From assembly GCA_001179505.1 (NCBI GenBank), contig CDMY01000908.1, positions 1 through 31,179 on the forward strand: a DNA stretch of 31,179 nt. The letters run 5' to 3'. The notes beneath the pieces are model-generated. The model was not told the DNA's origin, made no database searches, and worked only from the letters and a program-made list of their open reading frames with translations. Shown in pieces: positions 20,120 through 30,629 of the stretch. Position 1 is the first letter of the stretch. Each line of letters begins with the position of its first letter. This DNA comes from Vitrella brassicaformis. Taxonomy: Eukaryota > Sar > Vitrellaceae. Position numbers and translations under genes: made by a program.

Positions 20120-22027
20120 TCAGTGCTTCCTGGCGTCCTCGGGCATTTTGTCGGCCGTGGGGATGGTGACGCAGTCGATGACGAACCGGTACTTGACATC
20201 GCTCTTGGTCATGCGCTCAAAAGCCGTGTTGACCTGAGAAAGAAACCATCACATACAACACATCCGGCCATGCGGACGGACACGATGGATAGATAGATGG
20301 ATGTGACGGGTGGCCAGAGTTTGTGGCATGGCAGCTCACGTAGTCCATGGGGATCTTTTCGATGGTGCATGCGATATTTTTGTCGCCACAGAAGTCCAGC
20401 ATCTCCTGGGTCTCCTTGATGCCGCCGATCAGAGACCCGGCAATCTTCTTGCGGCGGGGGATCAAGCTGAACGCATGGATCTGCAGACGATAACCATCAG
20501 TACAGCGCATCTATGAGAGAGACTCTCTCTCTCTCTCTCTCTTGTGTGTGCATATGGGTGACCTCGAGTGGTTCTGGTGCGATGCCGACGACGACGAGCG
20601 TTCCGTCGATCTTGAGGAGGCCGAAGTATGGCGCCATGTCCTTCTTGACGCTCGCCGTGTCCACAATGAAATCCAACGACTCGGATGCAGCCTGCAGACA
20701 GGCGCACACAACCGTGTTTCATGAAGCGTGCTTTTGGGTGGGTGGATGGGTGGGTGCTATGTATGACCTTCATGGCTTCAGGGTCTTTGGAGCAGAGGAA
20801 CTTGTGGGCGCCGAGCACCTCGATCGCCTCCTTCTCCTTGGAGGCGCTGGACGAAATCACTGTCACCTCACAGCCAAACGCAACGCCTGCGTACAGCACA
20901 TACCCACACACACAGAGGAAGACAGCGGTGGTCACACATCCAATGCAGCCACGCGCGCATTATGACAGACAGACATGCATCCACATACCGAATTTGACCG
21001 CCATGTGCCCGAGGCCACCTAAGCCGACCACACCAACTTTGGTGCCGGGTTTATCCATGCCGTAGAACCGCATTGGTGACCAGGTGGTGATGCCGGCACA
21101 CAGCAGCGGGGCCGCGGCGTCCAGCGGCAGGTTGGACGGCATCCTCAATACAAAATGGTCCTTGACCACCTGCACGTCATACACGAGGCAGACGTGTGCA
21201 GACAGACAGACAAACACTTTTCGCTCCGCTTGCTTACGATGTCCAGTGAGTACCCGCCGTAGGTCGGCTGCACACAGGCACAAAGACACAAGAGAGAGAA
21301 GGCACCTTGTGGTGCTACCATCGGTCCGCATAAGAAGGTCGCCTTACAGTTCCGTCAAAGTTCTTTGCGTTGTAGGTTCCAATCATCATGCCCGGGATGC
21401 AGTACTGCTCCTCGCTCTCCAAACACCGATCGCACTTGAGGCACGAGTCGACCATGCAGCCGACACCCGCACTGTCGCCCACCTTCACCTTGGTCACCTG
21501 CTCGCCCACACATACAGACAGCCACCGCACACATGGGCGTGTGCGCCTTCTGCTTGTGTGGGGACACTGTCCACCCACCCACACACACACACACACGTAC
21601 CTCTGATCCGACAGCAGAGACGATGCCGACCACCTCGTGGCCAGGGACCATGGGGTAGCTGCTATTATGCCATTCGTTCTTGATCTGGTGAAGGTCGCTG
21701 TGGCACATGCCGCAGTACGTGACCTTGATGTGCACATCCTGAACCGACACAGCGGGCCAGGCAGCCACGCACATTGAAGGTCCTGCGGGAGAAGGGCCTG
21801 CCTCACTGCGTGTGCGTGTGGTCAGCTTACGTGCGGGCCCACGTCACGATGCTCGAAGACGAAGGGCGACATATGACCTAAGACGTGCAATAGCAACAGG
21901 CAAACAGACCGACAGGGCAGAATGAATGCAGTCATGCCGTCTGTCTACATGATCGCATTGTGCTGCGCTTGTCTTGTCAGTCACCCGATTCATCGCGGGC
22001 AGCGTAGCCTGAGGTCAGAATGGGCAT
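20120..22027 (-). CDS. Zinc alcohol dehydrogenase, cinnamyl-alcohol dehydrogenase (CAD) type
   Basis: Ten phase-consistent exons: 22027-21985, 21877-21831, 21738-21601, 21497-21348, 21267-21238, 21169-20989, 20886-20768, 20691-20563, 20480-20340 and 20233-20120, giving ~363 aa, the normal family length. The catalytic zinc site is present (Cys39 in YCGMCHSD, His64-Glu65 in PGHEVVG). The structural zinc cysteines are Cys95, 98, 101 and 109. The NADP-binding fold shows GLGGLG (185-190). The block [23 protein letters not shown] is typical of the CAD/YahK branch, which reduces aldehydes with NADPH; the substrate cannot be read from sequence. No targeting leader is visible, so it is probably cytosolic. 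It is divergent from the methyltransferase fusion. Confidence 0.9.
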
Positions 22028-22334
22028 GCTGGCACTGACAGTCGTTGAGTATGAACTTCAGCAGTTCACTTTAACAGCAGCTGACAGCAGAAAGAGCACC
22101 ACGATTACACCGAGAGAAGAGGAAAGGCACCGAGAAGGCCTGCGCTGGGATGGAGCGGTTTCACGGAATGTGAGCTAAGCCCGCTGGGCAGCGGTTTCAG
22201 GGAGCACCCTAGGCGGCCTGAGCCAAGTCCCTTGTGGCCATCCAACCCGGACACGCAACACGCAGCACGCAGAGGGCAGACCCCCTCGAAATGCGAGCTA
22301 AGCCCGCTGGCGCGAAGAGGATGATGATTCACTG
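22028..22334. promoter_or_regulatory. Bidirectional promoter region with direct repeats
   Basis: There are 307 bp between two divergent start codons. The 16-mer GAGCTAAGCCCGCTGG occurs twice in the same orientation (22172-22187 and 22295-22310), and GCGGTTTCA occurs twice nearby. These could be regulatory sites, but no function is shown. Confidence 0.45.
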
Positions 22335-24318
22335 ATGCGGGAGTGCAGCTTCGAAGAGTTCTACGAGATGTGCTGGTCAAATACCGACTCAATCCCTCTG
22401 CCGAAGCAAGAGCCATTTCGTCCTCTGTTCGTGTCGGTCAAGGGGCAGATCTGCCACAAGAGAACCGTCAGGTCTGCAGCACACGAACGCACGCACTCAC
22501 CCATCATGCAATCGATGCAGGGATGCATCTGTTGCTTCAGTCGCAGCCTGTGCTTCATAGACATTGCTGAACCAACATCCTCAGGCCGACCGCCTCCCTC
22601 TCCCTCTAGCCCCTCCCCTGCTGCGCAATCCGGCGCCTCCCACCCCCCTCTCATCGGCCTGGCATTCAACGCCCAGTACCTCCGCCCACAAGATGATGTT
22701 GATGGGAGCTCGGACCAGCATGAGGCGACCAGCTTCACAACCACCGTCACATCCAGTGTGCACGTGGCGGTGTACAAGGCCCTCAAGCTGGGGGATGTGA
22801 TTGCCGCATGGGGCTTCCCCGAGCAGAATCGGTCTCCTCGCAACTTCACGCTGCGCGTTCATGGCTACAGGGTGCTGCGGCAGTGGGGCGGGAGTGATGG
22901 CGACTTCCAGTGCCTCGTCAATCAGTACCTGAAGACCCACCATGAGATGTTCACTGCTGGTGCTGCGGCTGCGGCTGCTGAAGCTGCCAATGGGGGCGAT
23001 GTGTGTATAAATGGTGAAGGCGATGCCGCTGCTGTTGATATCTCCCGACTGTGCAAATTCTTCACCACCAGCGGTGTATGCTACAGGTCAGTCAGCAAGA
23101 TAAGATGGGGGAGAGAGGGAGGCTGGGCTGCACACACAGACAGCGACACTGTGTGTTGGTCTTTCTGCTGTTGCTGCCTGCAGGTCCAACTGTCAGGACC
23201 TGCATGTGGCTGACCCCCATGTGCGCGCCAAGTGGGAGAGCATGATGACCCACCGCCGCACAGAGGCCTCGCGGCTGGCAGACGACCCGCACCCCACCGA
23301 CGGCAAGCTGCCCGAGACCAAACGAGCCGCACTCTTCTGCGATTGGCTGGTGCGCAGATGCACGCGCACGTCTGGACTGTGCAGAAGCGTGTGTTAGTTC
23401 GTGTGTTGTGGCTACTGGTGCAGGTGTCGATATATGGCGTTGACTACCTGAGCAGCGGCAGTGGCGTCATCGACGTCGCGGGCGGGCGCGGGGAGGTGGC
23501 TTTCGAGCTGACCGTCATCCGGGGGATACCTGCCACCGTCATCGACCCGAGACCCATGAAGCTCAACAAGTATGTCAGTTTCCTGGGCAAGATGACAACG
23601 CTCCCCCTCGACAGCCTTGTGTGTTTGGTACTGTGTGTTTTGTGAGCAGGGCTCAGTTCCGGTGGCTGGCGTCGGAGCGGTCGATGACGAGGATGCAGAG
23701 TGTGGCGTTCCTTCATGGGAGCATACCGCAGATCCGCGACATTCTCGATGAGTCCTTCTTCGGCCGAGCGGACCCGTCTGAGACACCTTCACGGCTCTCC
23801 CTCTTTGAGAGATGCTCCGTCATTGTGGGCATGCACCCAGACGAGGTAGATCAGCAGCGCCCCTCCCCACCCACACACGACACATATCAACAAGACTTCT
23901 GTGTGGGCGTCCCTCCATTCGTTCCAGGCCACTGGCATCCTTGTTGATATGGCCGTTCGCTTTGGGAAGCCCTTTGCCGTCCTGCCGTGCTGCGTGTTCG
24001 GCCACCTGTTCCCTGAGCGGACGATCACGGTCACGGCTGGGGAGGGGGAGGGTGGGGCCGCACGTCAGAGCCAGGAGAGGCCCGTCAAGACCTATGACGA
24101 CCTGTGTGAGTGGATTCGGCAGCGAGACACGCAGGTGGGGGAGAGGTATGCACAGGTGCACACGCGGGTGGCCATTCTCTCATCGATCGCTGCTGAGTGT
24201 ATGTCTATGTGTGTGAGTGTATGTGTAGTTGCGCGTGGAGAGGGCGTTCATCAACACGCGGGGGAAGAATCAGATCCTTTACACAAGGAGAGGCGGGACA
24301 GAGCGGGCAGCAGAGTAG
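22335..24318 (+). CDS. OB-fold-like / CCCH zinc finger / SAM methyltransferase-like fusion
   Basis: Seven phase-consistent exons: 22335-22471, 22541-23086, 23184-23349, 23424-23569, 23650-23845, 23928-24134 and 24229-24318, giving ~495 aa. The N-terminal ~170 residues read like an OB fold (VKGQICHKRTVSRSLCFIDI, then LKLGDVIAAWGFPE and LRVHGYRVLR) with a Pro/Ser insertion. A CCCH-type zinc site (Cys217, Cys226, Cys231, His235) is assembled across intron 2. The C-terminal half is Rossmann methyltransferase-like: GVIDVAGGRGEVAFEL (SAM motif I), then IVGMHPDEATGILVD and KPFAVLPCCVF. OB plus CCCH suggests RNA or tRNA binding, so an RNA methyltransferase is the best guess (inference). The acceptor and donor of intron 1 were chosen for phase. 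Confidence 0.75.
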
Positions 24319-24862
24319 GGCTTGTTTTGGGCTATATGTGAGACGTGCCTCGACAAATTGACTCCAGTGCTTCTTGCACTCTCAGTGCCCTCAATGTTCG
24401 ATGCGCGCATTGCAAGAGTCTCTGCCAAATGGCCATGTCGACCTCAGGCACCCAGGCGATTACACGCCGAACCAGGCGATCTGTCTCACTTCACTGCCTA
24501 ATGTCTCGTTCGTTGGTTCATCAGCGGAGGCGGAGGCCTACTGAATAGCTTTCACAGATCTAGAGTCTGTAAGTATCAGATCCCCATATCCGGGCCACGT
24601 GGACTGTGCGCTCAACGGTCATCCTGGCCAATCCTGAAAGCACGCAGGATGCAATCACAAGCGCATCTTACGTCATGACAACGAGGAGGCTTTAACCAGG
24701 GCCAAATCTGCGAGCCGCAAGAGAAGATGCGTTCTTGACGTTCTTTCTCCCCCTTAATTCTCTCCTCTCTCCTCTCTCTGAGAACGCGCTGTTCTGTCTG
24801 CATCTGTCTTTCTACAGCTTTCTTCGCTTGCCGGGTGTGTTGACTGATTTGTCTGCCTTGCG
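24319..24862. other. Intergenic region with dispersed repeat copy
   Basis: This 544-bp gap holds the 3' UTR of the methyltransferase fusion, repeat copy R1 (about 24359-24508), a CT-rich stretch (about 24745-24780) and the promoter of the next gene. No gene is supported. Confidence 0.55.
24359..24508. repeat. Dispersed direct repeat R1
   Basis: It aligns by eye with 26482-26673: shared GACTCCAGT, CTCAATG, CTCTGCC and CATGTCGACC blocks, and a run starting CGATCTGTCTCACTTCACT. The copies lie in the same orientation on either side of the DUF4189-like gene. Confidence 0.65.
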
Positions 24863-25999
24863 ATGAACACTCAAGGCCTTCTGTGCCTGCTTGGCGCCCT
24901 CCTGCTGGCTGCTGCTGTGTGCGCTGAGCCCTCGTCGAATACCAATGGGGCCACCGCATCAATTGCTGCCGCCGACGAAGAGAGCGAGAGGGTGAGCGGC
25001 CTGTTGCGAGGGCTCACAAGAAGTGGCAACGACACCTCAGGTGAGCGAGAGCAGATCATGAAGCTTTTCTCCTTACTGCCCGCCTCTGCTCTCATCATGT
25101 GTGTGTGTGTGTGACAGGTGCGTCCGTCAGGCGCCTGGATAGGGTTTACTCCAACACCGAATACTTCTACCAGGACTACGCCAGCGTCACGTGCGACAAC
25201 GCCTACACCACGATGATGAGAAGGGCGCGCGCTGAGGCGTACGACCTGCTGCGCGTCAACTCTGCCACGTACGTCGAGGATGCGACCTCTCGGTTCTGCA
25301 GTAAGGCCAACGCCGTGGACGGCAGTAAGGCCAACGCCGTGGACGGCAGCTACAACGGGCCGCATCTCGTGGTCGAGTGCGTGTCGGGATAGCCTGAGTC
25401 GCAAATACACACGGGTGCCCGACCGGTTCCAGGTCAGAGTCAAGGGCGAATGCAAGGGGAGCAACTACAACTGCAAGACCGAAAGGGACCGATGGACCGG
25501 CGTACGAAAATCGAGGGGCAATATGAGGGTCGCCTGCGAGGTCGAGACCATCATCATTACACCTCCGCGCAGGGTAAATCAGCCGGCCAGCGAACCAGCC
25601 AGCCGCTGTCTCGTTTTGTGAATATGTCATCTCTGTGGTATGTGTGTGATGATGTAGGGTGGCGACCCGTCGCAAAGTGGTGGCAGCAACGCGATGGCGT
25701 TTGCCATGGGTCGCCCGAGTGATTGCAACGGAAGGTATCGTTGGGCTGTGTGGCGTCACCCCAGCGAGAGCGTGGCCAAAAGAAAGGCCCTTGAAAGATG
25801 CCCATGCTGCGAGATCGAATGGTCGGCCGACGGCAGCAATGGTGAGAAGTGCATCGCAATCGACACCTTCAACGACAAGCGCGGCCTCTATTGGGCTGCA
25901 AGGTCGAGCCGTTCTGCTGCCAAGAGGAAGACGTGCCAGTACCGGGACAAGCCCTCCGACTGCGACACGCACAACTTCGTCCGATGTGCTGACGACTAG
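24863..25999 (+). CDS. Secreted protein with DUF4189-like C-terminal domain
   Basis: Four exons: 24863-25040, 25118-25300, 25350-25573 and 25658-25999, giving ~308 aa. Residues 1-21 are a signal peptide (LLCLLGALLLAAAVCA). The C-terminal ~105 residues show a repeated pattern: Trp/Val strand, Ser-rich turn, AxxxAL then Cys pairs (WAVWRHPSESVAKRKALERC and then CIAI, LYWAARSSRSAAKRK). This resembles DUF4189 domains; the match is by eye. Without the 49-nt intron at 25301-25349 the frame stops at 25390-25392; with it, the frame stays open into the rest of the gene. The middle part is basic and Cys-containing. Role unknown; secreted or surface location inferred. Confidence 0.7.
25301..25349 (+). 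repeat. 49-nt intron made of two 24-nt tandem units
   Basis: The unit GTAAGGCCAACGCCGTGGAC plus GGCA occurs twice exactly, then a G. The first copy supplies the GTAAGG donor and the last supplies the GGCAG acceptor. Removing exactly these 49 nt restores the downstream frame. Confidence 0.75.
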
Positions 26000-26731
26000 C
26001 ACCTATCCCATCTACTACTTACTCTGTCTGTCTGTGTGTGAGGCATGCTTGTACGTCCTCCGCACGCACACAGTTCTATTGCCTGCATCTGATGTAATCG
26101 GCGTGAGACGTACTGTGCTTGTGGGTACACGTGTGTGTGGACGTGCCCCAGCTGTGTTCGTTGTTTTTGGAAGTGTCGTGGCCGTCTGTCTGTGTGGAGG
26201 GATGGCGGCCTGCCTCTGTCTGCCCTTGTTTGTTATGTATGCTGCCTCTCTGTGTGCTTGCTGTGCGTGCGTATACATCGTACAGAGCTGATCATGCCTG
26301 GTTGCGTGCAGAGCTGTGATTCTTCCTTCCCTCACGGACAGGCGGGCATCATCAACCAGTTCTTTGATATGTCGCATGTCGAATGATGTACATACATAAG
26401 AAGATGTATGTGGTCGTGTGCGCTTGGTTGTCAGTTGTCGAGCGGTGAGGGAGGGAGGGAGGGAGGGAGGGAGACGGAAAAGACTCCAGTCAGAAACGGA
26501 CCTGCCTTGTGTGCTCTCAATGAAGTCGATGTTCAATGCACACGTTGCAGAAACCTCTGCCGGTGGTCATGTCGACCCCAGCCAGGCAGGCAGCAAGGCT
26601 GGCATGCAGGCAGGCAGGCCATCGCACCTCAAGAGGAGACAGACGATCTGTCTCACTTCACTACCTACTGTCTTTCGCCCACCTACCCCCAAAACAGCAA
26701 AGCTGCCACGCAGACCTTCTGTGTGCTCCCG
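26000..26731. other. Convergent intergenic gap with repeats
   Basis: There are 732 bp between the 3' ends of the DUF4189-like gene and the six-Cys secreted gene. It contains TG-rich DNA (about 26020-26260), a GGGA tract (about 26447-26473) and repeat copy R2 (about 26482-26673). No credible gene was seen. Confidence 0.65.
26482..26673. repeat. Dispersed direct repeat R2
   Basis: This is the second copy of the repeat at 24359-24508, slightly longer because of a GGCAGGCA-type insertion. The best-matching block begins CGATCTGTCTCACTTCACT at about 26643. Confidence 0.65.
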
Positions 26732-27369
26732 TCAGCTCAGTTCCAGCTTGGCCTGTGCCCCTGTGACGAACAGCCTCAGAATGCTCTTGTGGTCCTCCCG
26801 CACCTTGACGCAGTTCGAGCTCGGCCCGCCCTCAAACACAGACCGCGTCAGGCCCAGACCGAAACACCCCTTGATCACCAACTTGCCACGGGCTCCATTC
26901 AGCAGCTGCACACACACTCACAAGCACACACGCATGCGTCCATTGCCCGCCCATCATGAGTGCACTGATGATCACTTGAAAGGTGGTGAGGTCCCAGAGC
27001 CAGTTGGGTAGCTGCTTCCAGCAGTACTTCCAGGTCTTTTCGTCACACAGGATGTCAGGCGGACGAGCCCCACGCGCCACGGCATCGGTGTGGAAGGCCT
27101 CCTCGGCCGACGTGTGGTTGCCATCTTCCCCCAAGAGAGTCGATGGGGGAAGCAGACAATCGCTCTCAAAGAACAAGATGATGCCCGGACGCCCTGACAT
27201 TGAAAGAAATGACCATCACGAATGGGTGGCATGGTCCGCATGGGTATGGATGAGTGCATGAAAGCCCCTTCACGTCTGGTTACCCACCGTCGCACAGCGC
27301 GGGCTGTGTTGTCTGGGCATCGCCAGCCTTCCACAGCCACAGAAGCGAGCAAAGAAGAAGCGGGAGCAT
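26732..27369 (-). CDS. Small secreted six-cysteine protein
   Basis: Three phase-consistent exons: 27369-27288, 27193-26976 and 26905-26732, giving ~157 aa. The first ~19 residues are a signal peptide (MLPLLLCSLLWLWKAGDAQ). The mature part has six cysteines (in ALCDG, ESDCLL, DILCDE, KYCWK, KGCFG and SNCVK), enough for three disulfides, and one sequon (NHTS). I recognise no family. The start was chosen because this frame alone gives a leader and the phase needed by exon 2. It is divergent from the Nudix fusion gene, 165 bp away. Confidence 0.65.
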
Positions 27370-27534
27370 AACTGTGGAAAGGGGAGAGGAACGAGAGCAA
27401 CTGGCGTTCGAGGAAGAGCGAGACTGGAAGGTCTGCTACCCCCAGTCTCGAACCCGGGGACCACAATCCCTTCAAACCCTGATGTTGAATCCCATTCCAT
27501 CTATCAGTGGCCCAGTGGGACGCCTAGAAGAGAG
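27370..27534. promoter_or_regulatory. Short bidirectional promoter region
   Basis: There are 165 bp between the start codons of the six-Cys secreted protein (-) and the Nudix fusion (+). A shared promoter is inferred from the spacing only. Confidence 0.4.
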
Positions 27535-27821
27535 ATGGCCGCTCCACCAACACCACAGGCCATCGTGCAGCTTGTTCAGCTGGACCGGCGGGCAAGAGCG
27601 GCCCCGAACACTCTTACCAGTGATGACATCCCTGCGGCCCTGAGGGCGGCATCCATCCCTTTTCGAGTCGACACAGTGCCGCTCTTGCGCGGCTGCTACG
27701 ATAACTTCAGGCATCAGCCGCTGCGGGCCGTGATTGTTGACCTGCAGGAACGACAAGACGCCACACGCACACAATGGAGGCATAGTATTCACCTCAGATC
27801 TCATCTATGCCTGTGTGTGCC

Positions 27822-27852
<31 letters not shown>

Positions 27853-29343
27853 GTGGCTGTCTGTGCAGGGATGCGATGAGTCATTCTTGCGGTTTGTTGA
27901 GGAGTTCTCCTCTATCCTCCACGCCGAGCGGCCCCGGTGCTTTCTGGTCTTGTACGGCACGAGCGTCAGCTGCAGTGCAGCCAGGCGCTTCACAGCCTTC
28001 ACAGCGGTCCGTTACGTTCGTGTCAGTGCTGCACAGAAGCCTCGTTCCGACCAGAGATGGTTTGTCTGTGCTTCTGTCTGTTGGCTCTGACAGGGTGCAC
28101 ACATGGTCACCCACGTGTTGGATCATCTGATCAATGTGCTCGGCCAGCTGAACCGGCTCGCCACATCGTCCTTCCATCGATGGGCAGGGAGGGCAGGTTT
28201 CACCTGCCCCCTGTGCGGCGAAGACGGCTTCACAGGTGCGCTAGCCCGGACCAACACCTGCCCACTCCTCCATTCACTGATGCGTGTCTGTTGGTCAGAG
28301 TTGGGTTTGTGGGACCACATGCCGCTTTTCCACATCCATAGCGACACTCACGAGACCCATGTGTGTCCGCTATGCAGCCGCACCACACACAACATCGTCA
28401 GGCACATCGTCGAGGGCCACCCGCCGCCCGAGGACGTCAAGCGCCACTCGGTCACTCGCATGGCATTGCATGGAGAGGGGGAGGGTTGGGTGCCGGTGAG
28501 CAGCCATCCTGCGACGGTGAGCTGCTTCGCTCTAGTGGTGGTGGAGAACCCTCACACCAGGCAGTTCCTCCTGGTGCAGGAGTACGGCGGAAATGGTACG
28601 CCGAGGGCGGGTCGGGAGGGTCATCGAGTCGATGGGTCTGCGGGCATCGCATCGCCCGTGCCGTGTGTGTGCGTATGTGTAGGGTACTGGCTGCCTGGCG
28701 GTCACGTGGAGCCTGGCGAGAGCCTTCAAGCCGGCGCTATACGAGGTCGGTCGACAACACACAAGTACCACACACCGCATCGGCCGGCATGTATGTGTTC
28801 CCTCCCTCCCCCATCTGTGTGTGCAGAGACCAAGGAGGAGGGCGGTATAGACGTTGAGTTGAAGGGCGTGTTGCGTGTCGACGTGTCGCAGCACTGCGTG
28901 TCGGTCGAGCCTTCGTCCCACCGAAGGCAGCGGATGCGTGTGACGCCCGGTGGGCAAAGGGCAGACCCCGACCACACGAAGGTCAGCATGCGGCTCAAGG
29001 TCATCTTCTACGCACAGCCGAAGGACCACACACAGCAGCCCAAGACATTCCCAGACTTCGGTCAGTCAGCCAATGCCCTCAACATTCTCTCTCTCTCTCT
29101 CTCTGCGCATGTGTGTGTGTGTGTGTGTCAGAGAGTGCGGGGGCGTTGTGGATAAGCGAGGAGGAGCTGAGTGGCGATGTGCGGTTGGGCCGTCAGTCCA
29201 AGATCCCTCTGCGCGGCTCCGAGCCGTCAGAGTGGTTTCGCTATGTGTGTGAGGGCGGGCCCATCTACCCGCTCGACATAGTCAATGAGCTCGGGGAGGG
29301 CCGGCCGGCCTCCAAGCCACAAAAGGCCTTAGTGGAGAGGTAG
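27535..29343 (+). CDS. Pseudo-receiver / zinc-finger / Nudix hydrolase fusion
   Basis: Seven exons: 27535-27747 (or to 27729), 27869-28006, 28094-28235, 28299-28595, 28683-28745, 28827-29060 and 29132-29343, giving ~432 aa. Residues ~10-130 resemble a response-regulator receiver: AVIVDLQ-GCDESFLRFVEEF for the Asp strand and AGAHMVTHVLDHL where AGA...KP is expected. The paired acidic residues and the conserved Lys are missing, hence pseudo-receiver. A C2H2-type finger (CPLCGEDGFT...HMPLFH) is formed exactly across intron 3, and a second CPLC...H-H unit follows. The C-terminal Nudix box is complete (GHVEPGESLQAGAIRETKEE then GGI, about 269-291), so pyrophosphohydrolase activity is likely; the substrate is unknown. 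The first intron is ambiguous: GA-AG after CTGCAG keeps the receiver strand, while GT-AG after GCC removes six residues. Confidence 0.75.
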
Positions 29344-29799
29344 AGGCATGGATGGACGGATGGATGGTTGCGTGGGACGGGGGCACGTATGTATGTGTGT
29401 GTTGGCTTTTCGAGTGGTCCTCGGGACGATCGCTGACGGCCTTTCATTGGATGAAGAAACTTCCTGTCTCATCCACACGTCAGATCCAAACCACACGATC
29501 CATCTGCGAACCATGCAGCCCCGCCTAGCCACATCGGCAGGTCTGCAGCATTCACTGTGCGTTCAGCTGGGTGCTGCACCGACCTCTCATCCAATGCAGC
29601 AGGTGAGGCTGCATGAAGGCCATCAGCCAACAGGTACACACACACACAAGAGTCGCCACACACACAGCACAGAGTCGCCACATTCCAAGACGCACCCACC
29701 CCAATTCCAAGACGCATCCAAGACGCAGCCCCACATTCCAAGACGCAAAAGGGACAAAACAGCAGTGTTTACATACACAAACCCTGACGCGCGAGCAGA
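29344..29799. other. Intergenic spacer with short repeats
   Basis: This 456-bp head-to-tail gap holds TG-rich DNA, a CA-rich stretch (about 29637-29670) and four copies of TCCAAGACGCA (29682-29747). No gene is supported. Confidence 0.6.
29682..29747. repeat. Four short repeats of TCCAAGACGCA
   Basis: Three copies of ATTCCAAGACGCA and one shorter TCCAAGACGCA are seen directly, irregularly spaced, just upstream of the small TM-protein gene. Confidence 0.8.
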
Positions 29800-30629
29800 A
29801 TGCCTCGCTGCAGCCTCTGCGCCCTCATCTACGTGACGGTATCCGCCACCATCGTCCTCCCCGTCGCTCTCATAGGCTACTCCCGCACCCTCATCCCCGG
29901 CCACCCTCTCCATCCCACCGCCACGCACCTCCTCAGCCACCCGTTGCTCGTGCATCTGCTGCAGGCCGTCGACAACCGGCTGCCGTCGTGGTGGCGGGGT
30001 CTGCCGCAGCGCGCTTCATGGCCCTTCTTTGACGCGATGGTGCTGGGCGGCGTGGCTCTGGGGATCTATGTGGTGTGGATGGCGATTGGTGCAGGGGTGA
30101 GGGCGGTCCGGCCACAACGTAAGCAGAGCTCTGAGATGAGAAGAGAGGGAGAGAACGTTTTGTTTTGTCGTCATCATCATTGTGCGGTGGTGTGGTGTGG
30201 TGTGGTGTGCAATAATGTGGTGTGGTATGCAGCGAAGACGTATGTGCTGAACCGGGTGGTGGTGCCTGCTGGCAAGAAGTACTCGTGCAAGGACTACACC
30301 CACAAGGAGGTCATGAAGCTGCTCGGCACACCAGGTCAGACCTGTCAGAGAGGCGGGCCGGGCAAGAGAAACACACACACGCTCATCACACCGCATGTGT
30401 GTGTGGATGGGATGGGTGCGTCAGAGTACCAGGAGCATCTCAGGAAGCGGGGGACGGACCAGCGGGTGAGTGAGTGGGGGGAAGTGCCACCATACACACA
30501 CACACACTGTTGCTGTGCTGATGATGATGTGCGTGTGTGTGTGTGTGTGCGTGTGTGTGGTGTCAGAACTTCAACTGGCAGGCGCGTGTCCACGACATCG
30601 GTGGGGCCTATGTGGAGAGGATATCCTAA
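29800..30629 (+). CDS. Small two-TM membrane protein
   Basis: Four phase-consistent exons: 29800-30118, 30233-30334, 30425-30465 and 30567-30629, giving ~174 aa. The first helix (ALIYVTVSATIVLPVALIGY) may be a signal anchor; the second is AMVLGGVALGIYVVWMAIGA. The last ~70 residues are soluble and basic (KTYVLNRVVVPAGKKYSCKD, then EYQEHLRKRGTDQRNFNWQA). I recognise no family. The introns are extremely TG-rich but have normal GT-AG ends. Confidence 0.6.

Noticed and set aside
25118-25392. DUF4189-like gene ending at the stop at 25390
   Set aside because: It would leave 600 bp of open, Cys-patterned coding sequence unexplained; the 49-nt repeat intron joins both parts in frame.
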